Source: Thermomonas aquatica
GTDB lineage: Bacteria > Pseudomonadota > Gammaproteobacteria > Xanthomonadales > Xanthomonadaceae
NCBI RefSeq assembly: GCF_006337105.1
Contig: NZ_CP040871.1
Span: 1,054,001 to 1,118,000, forward strand
DNA length: 64,000 nt
Direction of reading: 5' to 3'
The translations under genes and the position numbers were made by a program. Shown piece after piece: positions 11,432-18,655 of this stretch. The notes beneath the pieces were generated by a model. It searched no databases and had not been told where the DNA came from. It saw only the letters and a program-made list of their open reading frames with translations. Every line of letters starts with the position of its first letter. Within the stretch, counting starts at the first letter, position 1.

Positions 11432-12007
11432 ATGTTGTACGCGCAAGTCCATCTGACCTTGCCGGCCTGGGTGCACGAGGCGGTCGACATCGGCCGCGTC
11501 TACGCCGGTGGCGCGGACAAGGTGCGGCTCGCCATCGAACTGTCGCAGCGCAATGTCGAAGCCGATTCCGGCGGCCCGTTCGGCGCCGCGGTGTTCGGCC
11601 CCGACGACAGGATCATCGCGATCGGCGTGAACCGGGTGGTGCCGCATGCCTGCAGCGTCGCCCATGCCGAGATGATGGCCTACATGCTGGCGCAGGGCCG
11701 CACCCAGCGACTGCGCCTGAACCGCGATGCAGACGATGCGCCGATCGGCCCGATCACCCTGGCGACCTCCTCGCAGCCCTGCTGCCAGTGCTACGGCGCG
11801 ACGGTGTGGGCCGGGATCGACCGGCTGCTGATCGGCGCGCGTGCCGAGGATGTCGAGGCGCTGACCGAGTTCGACGAAGGCCCGCTGCCGGCGGACTGGG
11901 TCGGCGAATTGAACGCTCGCGGCATCGAGGTCGTCCGCGACATCGAGCGCGACGCCGCCCGTGCGGTGCTGCGCGCCTACGGCGAAACCGGCGGCGCGAA
12001 GTACTGA
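11432..12007 (+). CDS. Zinc-dependent nucleoside/nucleobase deaminase
   Basis: A 191-residue member of the cytidine deaminase superfamily. The zinc site is complete: H78-A-E80 supplies a ligand and the proton-shuttle Glu, and P116-C117-C-Q-C120 supplies the two cysteines. Length and motif spacing resemble guanine or nucleoside deaminases rather than TadA, but the substrate (guanine, cytosine nucleoside or other) cannot be fixed. It begins 2 nt after glnS and ends 10 nt before rlmM, so the three are probably one operon. An ATG at 11432 is used; a TTG follows directly. Confidence 0.85.
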   Translation: MLYAQVHLTLPAWVHEAVDIGRVYAGGADKVRLAIELSQRNVEADSGGPFGAAVFGPDDRIIAIGVNRVVPHACSVAHAEMMAYMLAQGRTQRLRLNRDADDAPIGPITLATSSQPCCQCYGATVWAGIDRLLIGARAEDVEALTEFDEGPLPADWVGELNARGIEVVRDIERDAARAVLRAYGETGGAKY

Positions 12008-12017
12008 ACGCACCCGG

Positions 12018-13070
12018 ATGAACGGCCTGCTCTGCTACTGCCGCGCGGGCTTCGAACCGGAGCTCGCCGGCGAACTCACCGACCGCGCCGCCGAGGCCGG
12101 CTTCGCCGGCTATGCGCGCACCGAGCGCAACAGCGGCCATGTCGTGTTCGCATGCGAAGACGCGGATGCGCTGTCGCGCGCAGTGCCATGGTCGACGCTG
12201 ATCTTCGCGCGGCAGAAACTGCGCCTGTTCGCCGAGTTGCGCGGCCTGGATCCGCGCGACCGGATCGCACCGATGCTGGCCGCGCTGCCGCCGGGCATCC
12301 GCTTCGGCGAACTGGTGATGGAGCATCCCGATTCCGATGCCGCCAAACCGCTCGCCGGCCTTGCGCGCAGCCTGGGCAACGCGCTGCGCCCGGCGCTGCG
12401 CAAGGCGGACCTGCTGACCCGCGAAGACAACCCGCGCCTGCAGCGCCTGCATGTATGCCTGCTGGATGGCGACCACGCGCTGCTGGCCACCGGCGAACCG
12501 GAAGACAGCGCGCCGTGGCCGCTCGGCATCCCGCGCCTGCGCATGCATGCGGATGCGCCTTCGCGGTCCGCGCTGAAGCTGGAAGAAGCGCTGCTGGTGC
12601 TGCTCGACGAACGCGAGCGCAAGGCGCTGTTGCGCGAGGGTATGCGCGCCGCCGACCTCGGCGCCGCGCCCGGCGGCTGGACCTGGGTGCTGCTCCGCAA
12701 CGGCCTGCGCGTGCAATCCGTCGACAACGGCCCGTTGCGCCCGCATGTGCTGGACAGCGGCCGGGTCGAGCACCTGCGCGCCGACGGCTTCAGCTGGCAG
12801 CCGCAGCAGCCGCTGGACTGGATGGTCTGCGACATGGTCGAGCAACCGCGCCGCGTGGCCGAGCGCATGGCCAGCTGGCTGCGCGAGGGCTGGTGCAGGC
12901 ACGCGATCTTCAACCTCAAGCTGCCGATGAAGAAACGCTGGCAGGAAACCCGGCTGTGCCTCGACCTGTTCGCGCAGCAGGCGCAACAACCGCTGACGAT
13001 CCGCGCCAAGCAGCTGTACCACGACCGCGAGGAAATCACCGTGTTCGCCACCCCCGCCAGACGCGGCTGA
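12018..13070 (+). CDS. rlmM: 23S rRNA 2'-O-ribose methyltransferase RlmM (C2498)
   Basis: A 350-residue protein matching RlmM. It has an N-terminal THUMP-like RNA-binding region (NGLLCYCRAGFEPELAGEL) and a C-terminal Rossmann methyltransferase with the SAM motif AADLGAAPGGWTW at about residues 211-223. Further blocks are DWMVCDMVEQP and NLKLPMKKRW, which hold the Asp and Lys expected of the K-D-K-E 2'-O-methyltransferase tetrad. It modifies C2498 of 23S rRNA before 50S assembly in E. coli. It follows the deaminase gene by 10 nt and has a short upstream GG-rich sequence. Confidence 0.93.
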   Translation: MNGLLCYCRAGFEPELAGELTDRAAEAGFAGYARTERNSGHVVFACEDADALSRAVPWSTLIFARQKLRLFAELRGLDPRDRIAPMLAALPPGIRFGELVMEHPDSDAAKPLAGLARSLGNALRPALRKADLLTREDNPRLQRLHVCLLDGDHALLATGEPEDSAPWPLGIPRLRMHADAPSRSALKLEEALLVLLDERERKALLREGMRAADLGAAPGGWTWVLLRNGLRVQSVDNGPLRPHVLDSGRVEHLRADGFSWQPQQPLDWMVCDMVEQPRRVAERMASWLREGWCRHAIFNLKLPMKKRWQETRLCLDLFAQQAQQPLTIRAKQLYHDREEITVFATPARRG

Positions 13071-13174
13071 ACCACCGCGTTCGCAGCGCCGTCACCGCAC
13101 TGAATCCCGAGCGAACCACGGCGAAGATTTCATGGCGGATTCACCCGCCGCCGCCGCCCGCGGCGTAGGGTCGA

Positions 13175-13192
13175 AACTCCCGCACGGGAGTT
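13175..13192. promoter_or_regulatory. 8-bp inverted repeat over the EF-hand gene ribosome binding site
   Basis: AACTCCCG and CGGGAGTT face each other across a CA dinucleotide. The right arm contains the GGGAG ribosome binding site, 6 nt before the ATG at 13197. As RNA the 2-nt loop is too tight for full pairing, so an operator is as likely as a translational hairpin. A -10-like TAGGGT lies at 13166-13171. Confidence 0.4.
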
Positions 13193-13196
13193 CGCG

Positions 13197-13526
13197 ATGG
13201 ACATCAAACGCAAATGGTTGTTGGCGGTTCCGCTGCTGGTCCTCGCCCTGTGGCCGCGCGCCAGCGCCTACGCACAGGACGCCACCGGATCCGCGACCTT
13301 CCAGGATGCCGCCGGCAACACCATCACCGTCACTTCGCACCACGCGATGCCCGCACAGGAAGACCTGCAGGCGGAATTCGCCGCCTTCGACGCCGATCGC
13401 GATGGCGGCATCAGCCCGCGCGAGGCGCGCGCCGACAAGTACCTGGCCCGCGCTTTCCGCATGCTCGACGGCAACCGCGACGGCCGCCTGCAGTTCGAGG
13501 AAGTGCGCGAATGGCTGGACGAGTGA
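13197..13526 (+). CDS. Secreted EF-hand calcium-binding protein
   Basis: A 109-residue protein with a signal peptide (basic MDIKRK, hydrophobic core LLAVPLLVLALWP, likely cleavage near AYA-Q at 25-27). The mature part holds two canonical 12-residue EF-hand loops, D65-A-D-R-D-G-G-I-S-P-R-E76 and D91-G-N-R-D-G-R-L-Q-F-E-E102, both with acidic residues at positions 1, 3 or 5, and 12. It probably binds Ca2+ in the periplasm; the partner is unknown. It is transcribed alone and converges on the FAD monooxygenase gene 13 nt away. Confidence 0.88.
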   Translation: MDIKRKWLLAVPLLVLALWPRASAYAQDATGSATFQDAAGNTITVTSHHAMPAQEDLQAEFAAFDADRDGGISPREARADKYLARAFRMLDGNRDGRLQFEEVREWLDE

Positions 13527-13539
13527 TCGCCCGCGGCAC

Positions 13540-14742
13540 CTAGACCCCGGCCGCGTGCCGCCACAACGCGCGCGCCAGCGGCGGCAGCTTGCCGGCGATG
13601 CCGAGCGCGTGCCCGCGCAACAGCGTCGGCCACAGCGCATCGTTGCTGTAGGCGCGGTTGATCGCCTCGAAGGCGTGCGCGCTGAGCGCATTCTCGCTCT
13701 TGCGGGTGCGCGCCCAGCGCGCGAGCCGCTGCGGCGACGCGATGTCGCCGCCCCGCTTCGACGCATCGCGGACGAGGCCGCGCAGGGCCTCGACATCGCG
13801 CAGGCCGAGGTTGACGCCCTGCCCGGCCAGCGGATGCACCACGTGCGCCGCATCGCCGAGCAGCAGGACCCGGCCCTGCGCATAGGTTTGCGCAAGCTGC
13901 CGCTGCAGCGGGAAGGCCGCGCGCGGCGACTCCAGGCGCATCGCGCCGAGTTCGCCGCCGAAGGCGGCGGCAAGCTCGCGTTCGAAGACGCCGGCGTCGG
14001 CATTGCGCAGGCGTTCGGCTGCCGCGTCCGGCAGGGTCCACACGATCGAGCCGATGCGGCCGCGCGATGCCTGCGCATCGCCGGCGAAGAACGGCAGCAA
14101 CGCGACCGGGCCCGTCGGCTGGAAGCGCTGCCAGCACGTGTCCCGATGCGGGCGTTCGCTGGCGACGAACGCCACCAATCCCTGCTGCCGGTATTCGCGC
14201 CGGGTCGTGCCGATGCCGGCGAGCGAGCGCAACGCGGAGTCCGCGCCATCGGCAGCGATCGCGAGCCCGGCCTCCAGCTGCAGGCCGTCGTCGAGGCCGA
14301 CACGGACGGCGTTTTCGTGTTGTTCGAGGGTTTCGATCCGTGCCGGGCAATGCAGGCGCACGCCGGCCGCGGGCAAGGCCTGCCACAGCGCGTCGACCAG
14401 CAAGGCGTTCTCGACGATCCAGCCGAGTTGCCGCTGGCCCAGCGCATCGGCATCGAACGCCAGCGCGTCGCCGCCGGCTGCGTCCCAGACGCGCATGCCG
14501 CGGTACGGCTGCACGCGCGCGGCCGCGACTTGCGACCACACGCCGAGTTCATCGAGCAGGCGCGCATTGTCGGGCGCGAAGGCGTACACGCGCAGGTCGC
14601 GTGCCTCGCGTCGCCACGCGGCGGGCCGCCTGGGCTCGACCAGCGCGACCTGCAGGCCTTCGCGCGCCAGCATCAGCGCGGTCGCGGCGCCGACCACGCC
14701 GCCGCCGGCGACCACCGCATCCAGGCGGTTGCGCCGGCTCAT
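13540..14742 (-). CDS. UbiH/UbiI/UbiF-family FAD-dependent ubiquinone hydroxylase
   Basis: A 400-residue class A flavin monooxygenase. It has the N-terminal FAD motif VVAGGGVVGAATA (residues about 9-21), the DG-type motif IAADGADSALR and the second FAD motif LLLGDAAHVVHPLAGQGVNLGLRD. It hydroxylates the ring of a ubiquinone precursor. Its ATG overlaps the ubiH stop by 4 nt (ATGA). The tandem recalls ubiH-ubiI of E. coli, so UbiI (C5 hydroxylation) is most likely, but the family does not separate UbiI from UbiF by eye. Confidence 0.88.
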   Translation of the reverse strand: MSRRNRLDAVVAGGGVVGAATALMLAREGLQVALVEPRRPAAWRREARDLRVYAFAPDNARLLDELGVWSQVAAARVQPYRGMRVWDAAGGDALAFDADALGQRQLGWIVENALLVDALWQALPAAGVRLHCPARIETLEQHENAVRVGLDDGLQLEAGLAIAADGADSALRSLAGIGTTRREYRQQGLVAFVASERPHRDTCWQRFQPTGPVALLPFFAGDAQASRGRIGSIVWTLPDAAAERLRNADAGVFERELAAAFGGELGAMRLESPRAAFPLQRQLAQTYAQGRVLLLGDAAHVVHPLAGQGVNLGLRDVEALRGLVRDASKRGGDIASPQRLARWARTRKSENALSAHAFEAINRAYSNDALWPTLLRGHALGIAGKLPPLARALWRHAAGV

Positions 14743-15962
14743 GCCGCGCGCCTGCACAGCGCGGGTACATCGCCGCGATAGCCCATCGCACCGCCGACCA
14801 GCCAGCCCTGCAACCAGCCCATCGCATCGCCGGCCAGCAGGCCCGCGCTGCGCAACGGCCGCAGCAACGGCGCTTCGTTCGAGGTCAACCTCGCCAGGCC
14901 ATCGGAGAACTCCAGCGTGCGTTCGCGATCCGGCGCGCGCCTTCGCGCGTACTGCCGCAGCATCGCCGCATCGCCGATGTCGTCCGCGGCGGCGATGCAT
15001 TCGGCCAGCGTCAGCGCATCGCGCAGGCCGAGGTTGAAGCCCTGCGCGCCGAGCGGATGCAGGGTCTGCGCGGCGTTGCCGACCAGCACCGCGCGCGGCG
15101 CCGCCAACGCGTCCGCCACGCAGCCGACGATCGGATAGGCGCTGCGCGGCCCGCACGCCAGGAACTTGCCGGCGCGCCAGCCGAAGGCCTCCTGCACGCG
15201 GGCGAGGAAGCCGGCTTCGTCGAGCGCGGCCACGGTATCGGCGCGGTCGCGGGCGACGCCGTGCACCAGCCCGTAGTGGCCGTCGCCGCGCGGCAGCAAC
15301 GCGGTGGGGCCATGCGCGGTCAGCCGCTCGTAGGCGGTGCCGTCCGGCGCACGCTGCGCGTGCAGGCGGGCGACGAACAGGGTCTGCGCGTAGTCGTGCT
15401 CGCGCGCGGCGACGCCCAACGCCGCGCGCACCGCGCTGCGGGTGCCGTCGGCGGCGACCAGCAGGCGCGCGCCGATCTCGCGTTCTCCCGCATCGTCGGC
15501 GATGCGGATGCGGCGCTGCGCCGGATCGGCATCGCCAAGCCCGACGAAGCGCGCCGGCCGATAGCGGGTCAGCCGCGCGAGCTGCGCCAGCCGCGTTTCC
15601 AGCGCCTCGCCGAAATCGCGCGCGACCACGACGCGGCCGAATTCGTCGCGGCCATGGTCTTCCGCGCGCAGCCGCATGCGGCCGAAGTCGCCGCTGCGGC
15701 TGACATGGATGCGGCGGATCGGTCCGGTCGGCGCGCGCAGCAACGGCATCACCCCGAGCGCGTCGAGCGCGTTCACCGTCGCTTCGGCGAAGCTGAGGTT
15801 GCGCTGGTCGAACACCGCCGGCAACGCGCCGGCGGGCGCGGCCTCGACCATGCCGACATCGAGGCCCTGCGCGTCCAGCGCGATGGCGAGGCTGGCGCCG
15901 ACCAGCCCGCCGCCGACGACCAGCACGTCATGGACCGGGGTTTCGCGGGGGAATGCGGGCAT
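14739..15962 (-). CDS. ubiH: 2-octaprenyl-6-methoxyphenol hydroxylase UbiH
   Basis: A 407-residue flavin monooxygenase of ubiquinone biosynthesis, catalysing hydroxylation at ring C1. It shows VVGGGLVGASLA near the N-terminus, VAADGTRSAVR in the middle and LVGNAAQTLHPLGAQGFNLGLRD, where the NAAQTLHP variant is typical of UbiH rather than UbiI/F. Expression is probably from a promoter whose -10-like TAGCAT lies exactly 6 nt before the ATG, which would give a leaderless mRNA. The second hydroxylase follows with a 4-nt overlap. Confidence 0.9.
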   Translation of the reverse strand: MPAFPRETPVHDVLVVGGGLVGASLAIALDAQGLDVGMVEAAPAGALPAVFDQRNLSFAEATVNALDALGVMPLLRAPTGPIRRIHVSRSGDFGRMRLRAEDHGRDEFGRVVVARDFGEALETRLAQLARLTRYRPARFVGLGDADPAQRRIRIADDAGEREIGARLLVAADGTRSAVRAALGVAAREHDYAQTLFVARLHAQRAPDGTAYERLTAHGPTALLPRGDGHYGLVHGVARDRADTVAALDEAGFLARVQEAFGWRAGKFLACGPRSAYPIVGCVADALAAPRAVLVGNAAQTLHPLGAQGFNLGLRDALTLAECIAAADDIGDAAMLRQYARRRAPDRERTLEFSDGLARLTSNEAPLLRPLRSAGLLAGDAMGWLQGWLVGGAMGYRGDVPALCRRAA

Positions 15963-15968
15963 TGCGCT

Positions 15969-15974
15969 ATGCTA
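15969..15974 (-). promoter_or_regulatory. Candidate -10 hexamer for leaderless ubiH
   Basis: TAGCAT on the minus strand is followed by six bases and then the ubiH ATG at 15962. No Shine-Dalgarno sequence is present, and transcription would begin at or next to the A of the start codon. The same spacing is seen at apaG and bioA. Confidence 0.4.
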
Positions 15975-16021
15975 ACGGCTCCGCTGTCCGATCATCGACA
16001 TACCGTTCGAGAGTTATCGCC

Positions 16022-16588
16022 ATGAACCGTCCCGTTGCCCCGTCCGCCGGTCCGCTGACGCTCGCCGCCCTGATCTTCATCGCCGCGCTGAGCCGGGTGC
16101 TGCCGCACCCGCCGAATTTCTCGCCGATCGAGGCGGTGGCGCTGTTCGGCGGCGCGTATTTCGCCAAGCGCCACTGGGCGCTGCTGGTGCCGCTGGCCGC
16201 GATGTTCGCCTCCGACCTGGCGCTGGGCCTGGTCAACGGCGGCATCTACTGGGACTACTTCGCCAGCGCCGGCTACCTGCTGGTGTACGTCTGCATCGCG
16301 CTGTCCACCGTGCTCGGCTTCGGCCTGCGCGGCAAGGTGAGCGGCGGCCGCGTGCTGGGCTATTCGCTGGCCGGCTCGATGCTGTTCTTCGTGGTCACCA
16401 ACTTCGGCGCGTGGCTGTCCGACCCGACCTATCCGAAGACCGCTGCCGGCCTGCTCGCCGCCTACGTGGCCGGCATCCCGTTCTTCCAGTGGACGGTGCT
16501 GGGCACGCTGTTCTACGCCGCGCTGCTGTTCGGCGGCTTCGAGCTGCTGCGCAGGCGCGTCCCGGCGCTGCAGGCGCAGACGGTCTGA
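16022..16588 (+). CDS. DUF6580-like integral membrane protein
   Basis: A 188-residue protein with about five hydrophobic segments (LTLAALIFIAALSRVL, HWALLVPLAAMFASDLALGL, YLLVYVCIALSTVLGFGL and two more). The block PPNFSPIEAVALFGGAYF is characteristic of a widespread bacterial membrane family with no assigned role. Its topology loosely resembles ECF-transporter S components, but that is only a resemblance. It lies 24 nt before the cobalamin adenosyltransferase gene on the same strand, which makes a link to cobalamin or vitamin uptake worth considering. Confidence 0.75.
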   Translation: MNRPVAPSAGPLTLAALIFIAALSRVLPHPPNFSPIEAVALFGGAYFAKRHWALLVPLAAMFASDLALGLVNGGIYWDYFASAGYLLVYVCIALSTVLGFGLRGKVSGGRVLGYSLAGSMLFFVVTNFGAWLSDPTYPKTAAGLLAAYVAGIPFFQWTVLGTLFYAALLFGGFELLRRRVPALQAQTV

Positions 16589-16612
16589 TCCGCATGGCGA
16601 TCCGCCATCGCC

Positions 16613-17164
16613 ATGGGTAACCGCCTCTCCAAGATCTATACGAAGACCGGCGACGACGGCACCACCGGTCTCGGCGACGGCACCCGCGTCGCCAAGGATT
16701 CGGCGCGGGTCACTGCCTACGGCACCGTGGATGAGGCCAATTCCTGCATCGGGCTGCTGCTTGCGGCCGAGATGCCGGATGACGTGCGCGACTTGCTCAC
16801 CCGCGTGCAGCACCAGCTGTTCGACCTGGGCGGCGAGCTGTGCATCCCCGGCCACGCGGCGATCTCCGATGCCGACGTCGAGGCGCTGGAAGCCAGGCTC
16901 GACCACTACAACGACGGCCTGCCGCCGCTGAAGGATTTCATCCTGCCCGGCGGCGGCGAGGCGGCGGCGCGCTGCCATGTCGCGCGCACCGTGGTGCGTC
17001 GCGCCGAACGCGACACCGTCGCCCTGTCGCGCCACGACGCGGTGCGCGCGCAGGCGATCCGCTATCTCAACCGCCTGTCCGACCTGCTGTTCGTGCTGGC
17101 GCGGGTGCTGGCGCGCGCCAGCGGCCACGGCGAAGTGCTGTGGAACCACGACCGCCGCAAGTGA
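16613..17164 (+). CDS. PduO-type cob(I)alamin adenosyltransferase
   Basis: A 183-residue ATP:corrinoid adenosyltransferase that converts cob(I)alamin to adenosylcobalamin. The signature blocks are present: an N-terminal ATP-binding TKTGDDGTTGLGDG, VDEANSCIG, ILPGG and the helix RTVVRRAERD with the arginines that contact ATP. Size and motifs fit the PduO trimeric family rather than CobA. It is followed 19 nt later by the deacetylase gene. No other cobalamin gene is in the window, so the protein may serve salvage. Confidence 0.93.
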   Translation: MGNRLSKIYTKTGDDGTTGLGDGTRVAKDSARVTAYGTVDEANSCIGLLLAAEMPDDVRDLLTRVQHQLFDLGGELCIPGHAAISDADVEALEARLDHYNDGLPPLKDFILPGGGEAAARCHVARTVVRRAERDTVALSRHDAVRAQAIRYLNRLSDLLFVLARVLARASGHGEVLWNHDRRK

Positions 17165-17183
17165 GCCGTCGCGAAAGGCGCGG

Positions 17184-18101
17184 ATGACGATGCGCATCTA
17201 CACCCACCCCGCCTGCCTGCTGCACGACACCGGGCCGGGGCATGCCGAGCACCCCGAACGCCTGCGCGCGGTGCTGGAGGCCTTGCGCGCGGCGTTCCCG
17301 AAACTCGACTGGCGCGAGGCGCCGCGCGCCAGCCGCGGCCAGCTGTTGCGCGCGCATTCGCAGGAACTGCTGGACCTGGTGCTGGAAACGCGGCCCCAGC
17401 GCAGGACGATGCTCGACCCGGACACGGTGCTCTCGCCGGACTCGGCGGAAGCGGCGTTGCGCGCGGCCGGCGCGGCGGTGGCCGCGGTCGATGCGGCGCT
17501 GCTCGGCCCAAGCCCGCGGGTGTTCTGCGCGGTGCGACCGCCCGGCCACCACGCGACCCACGACAGCGCGATGGGGTTTTGCCTGTTCAACAACATCGCC
17601 GTCGCCGCCCTGCATGCGCTGGATGGGCACGGGCTGGAGCGGGTGGCGGTGGTCGATTTCGACGTCCACCACGGCAACGGCACCCAGGCCATCTTCGAGC
17701 ACGACCGCCGGGTGCTGTTCGCCAGTTCGCACCAGTGGCCGCTGTACCCGGGCACCGGTTCGCGCGAGGAAACCGGCGACGGCAACATCCTCAACGCGCC
17801 GCTGCCGCCGGATGCCGATGGCTGCCTGTTCCGCGCGGCATGGTCGGACGTGCTGCTGCCCGCGATCGATGCGTTCAGGCCGCAACTGCTGCTGGTATCG
17901 GCCGGCTTCGACGCGCACCGCCGCGATCCGCTGGCGCAGTTGCGGCTGGAAGCCGGCGATTTCGCCTGGATCACCCGCGAACTGGCCGCATTGGCGGACC
18001 GGCACTGCAGCGGTCGGATCGTGTCGACGCTCGAAGGCGGCTACGACCTCGACGCCCTGCGCGAGAGCAGCGTCGCCCACGTGGGCGCGCTGCTGGCCTG
18101 A
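17184..18101 (+). CDS. Histone deacetylase family protein (acetylpolyamine amidohydrolase/AcuC-like)
   Basis: A 305-residue zinc hydrolase of the class II HDAC fold. Active-site motifs are RPPGHHA, DFDVHHGNGTQ with Asp/His zinc ligands, GFDAHRRDPL with the third ligand, and EGGYDL, whose Tyr would stabilise the transition state. Bacterial members deacetylate acetyl-lysine, acetylpolyamines or similar amides; the natural substrate here is unknown. The start is ATG 17184 or 17190. The stop at 18101 directly abuts the stop of the convergent msrB. Confidence 0.92.
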   Translation: MTMRIYTHPACLLHDTGPGHAEHPERLRAVLEALRAAFPKLDWREAPRASRGQLLRAHSQELLDLVLETRPQRRTMLDPDTVLSPDSAEAALRAAGAAVAAVDAALLGPSPRVFCAVRPPGHHATHDSAMGFCLFNNIAVAALHALDGHGLERVAVVDFDVHHGNGTQAIFEHDRRVLFASSHQWPLYPGTGSREETGDGNILNAPLPPDADGCLFRAAWSDVLLPAIDAFRPQLLLVSAGFDAHRRDPLAQLRLEAGDFAWITRELAALADRHCSGRIVSTLEGGYDLDALRESSVAHVGALLA

Positions 18102-18524
18102 TCAAGCGGAGCGCTCGTCCTCGAAGTCCAGCGACGCCGAATTGATGCAGTAGCGCAGGCCGGTCGGCGCCGGGCCGTCAGGGAAGACATGGCCGAGGTG
18201 CGACTGGCAACGCGCGCAACGCACCTCGACGCGGCGCATGCCGTGGCTGTCGTCGGCGTGTTCGCTGACCGCATCGCCCTGCAGCGGCCGCACGTAGCTG
18301 GGCCAGCCGGTGCCGGAATCGAACTTGTCGGCGGACGCGAACAATGGCGCACCGCAGGCCACGCAGGTGTACTGCCCACTGCCCTTGTGGTCCCAGTACT
18401 TGCCGGTGAACGGGGCTTCGGTGGCCGAGCAGCGGCAGACCGCGTACTGCTGCGGATCCAGCCGCTGGCGCCATTCTTCTTCCGTTCGCGGCATGTCGCC
18501 GTCGGGCGCTGATTGCCTGGACAT
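18102..18524 (-). CDS. msrB: Peptide methionine-R-sulfoxide reductase MsrB
   Basis: A 140-residue protein reducing the R-epimer of methionine sulfoxide. The catalytic C126 lies in RYCINSASL. Two CxxC pairs (C54/C57 and C103/C106) form the structural zinc site. GTGWPSY and GHVFPDG are family signatures. A good AGGAG precedes the ATG at 18524. It is divergent from lptD and abuts the deacetylase gene tail to tail with no spacer. Confidence 0.96.
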   Translation of the reverse strand: MSRQSAPDGDMPRTEEEWRQRLDPQQYAVCRCSATEAPFTGKYWDHKGSGQYTCVACGAPLFASADKFDSGTGWPSYVRPLQGDAVSEHADDSHGMRRVEVRCARCQSHLGHVFPDGPAPTGLRYCINSASLDFEDERSA

Positions 18525-18655
18525 CGCGTGCTCCTGGTTCCGGTGGTTCCAGCCTGAACCCGCGCGGCTGAACGCACGGTGGAATGGCCCGGCGGTTTGC
18601 CCGCATCGCGCCGTTCCGGCAAGCTAGCCGCCGGATTTTGCCACCTGGATTCCCC

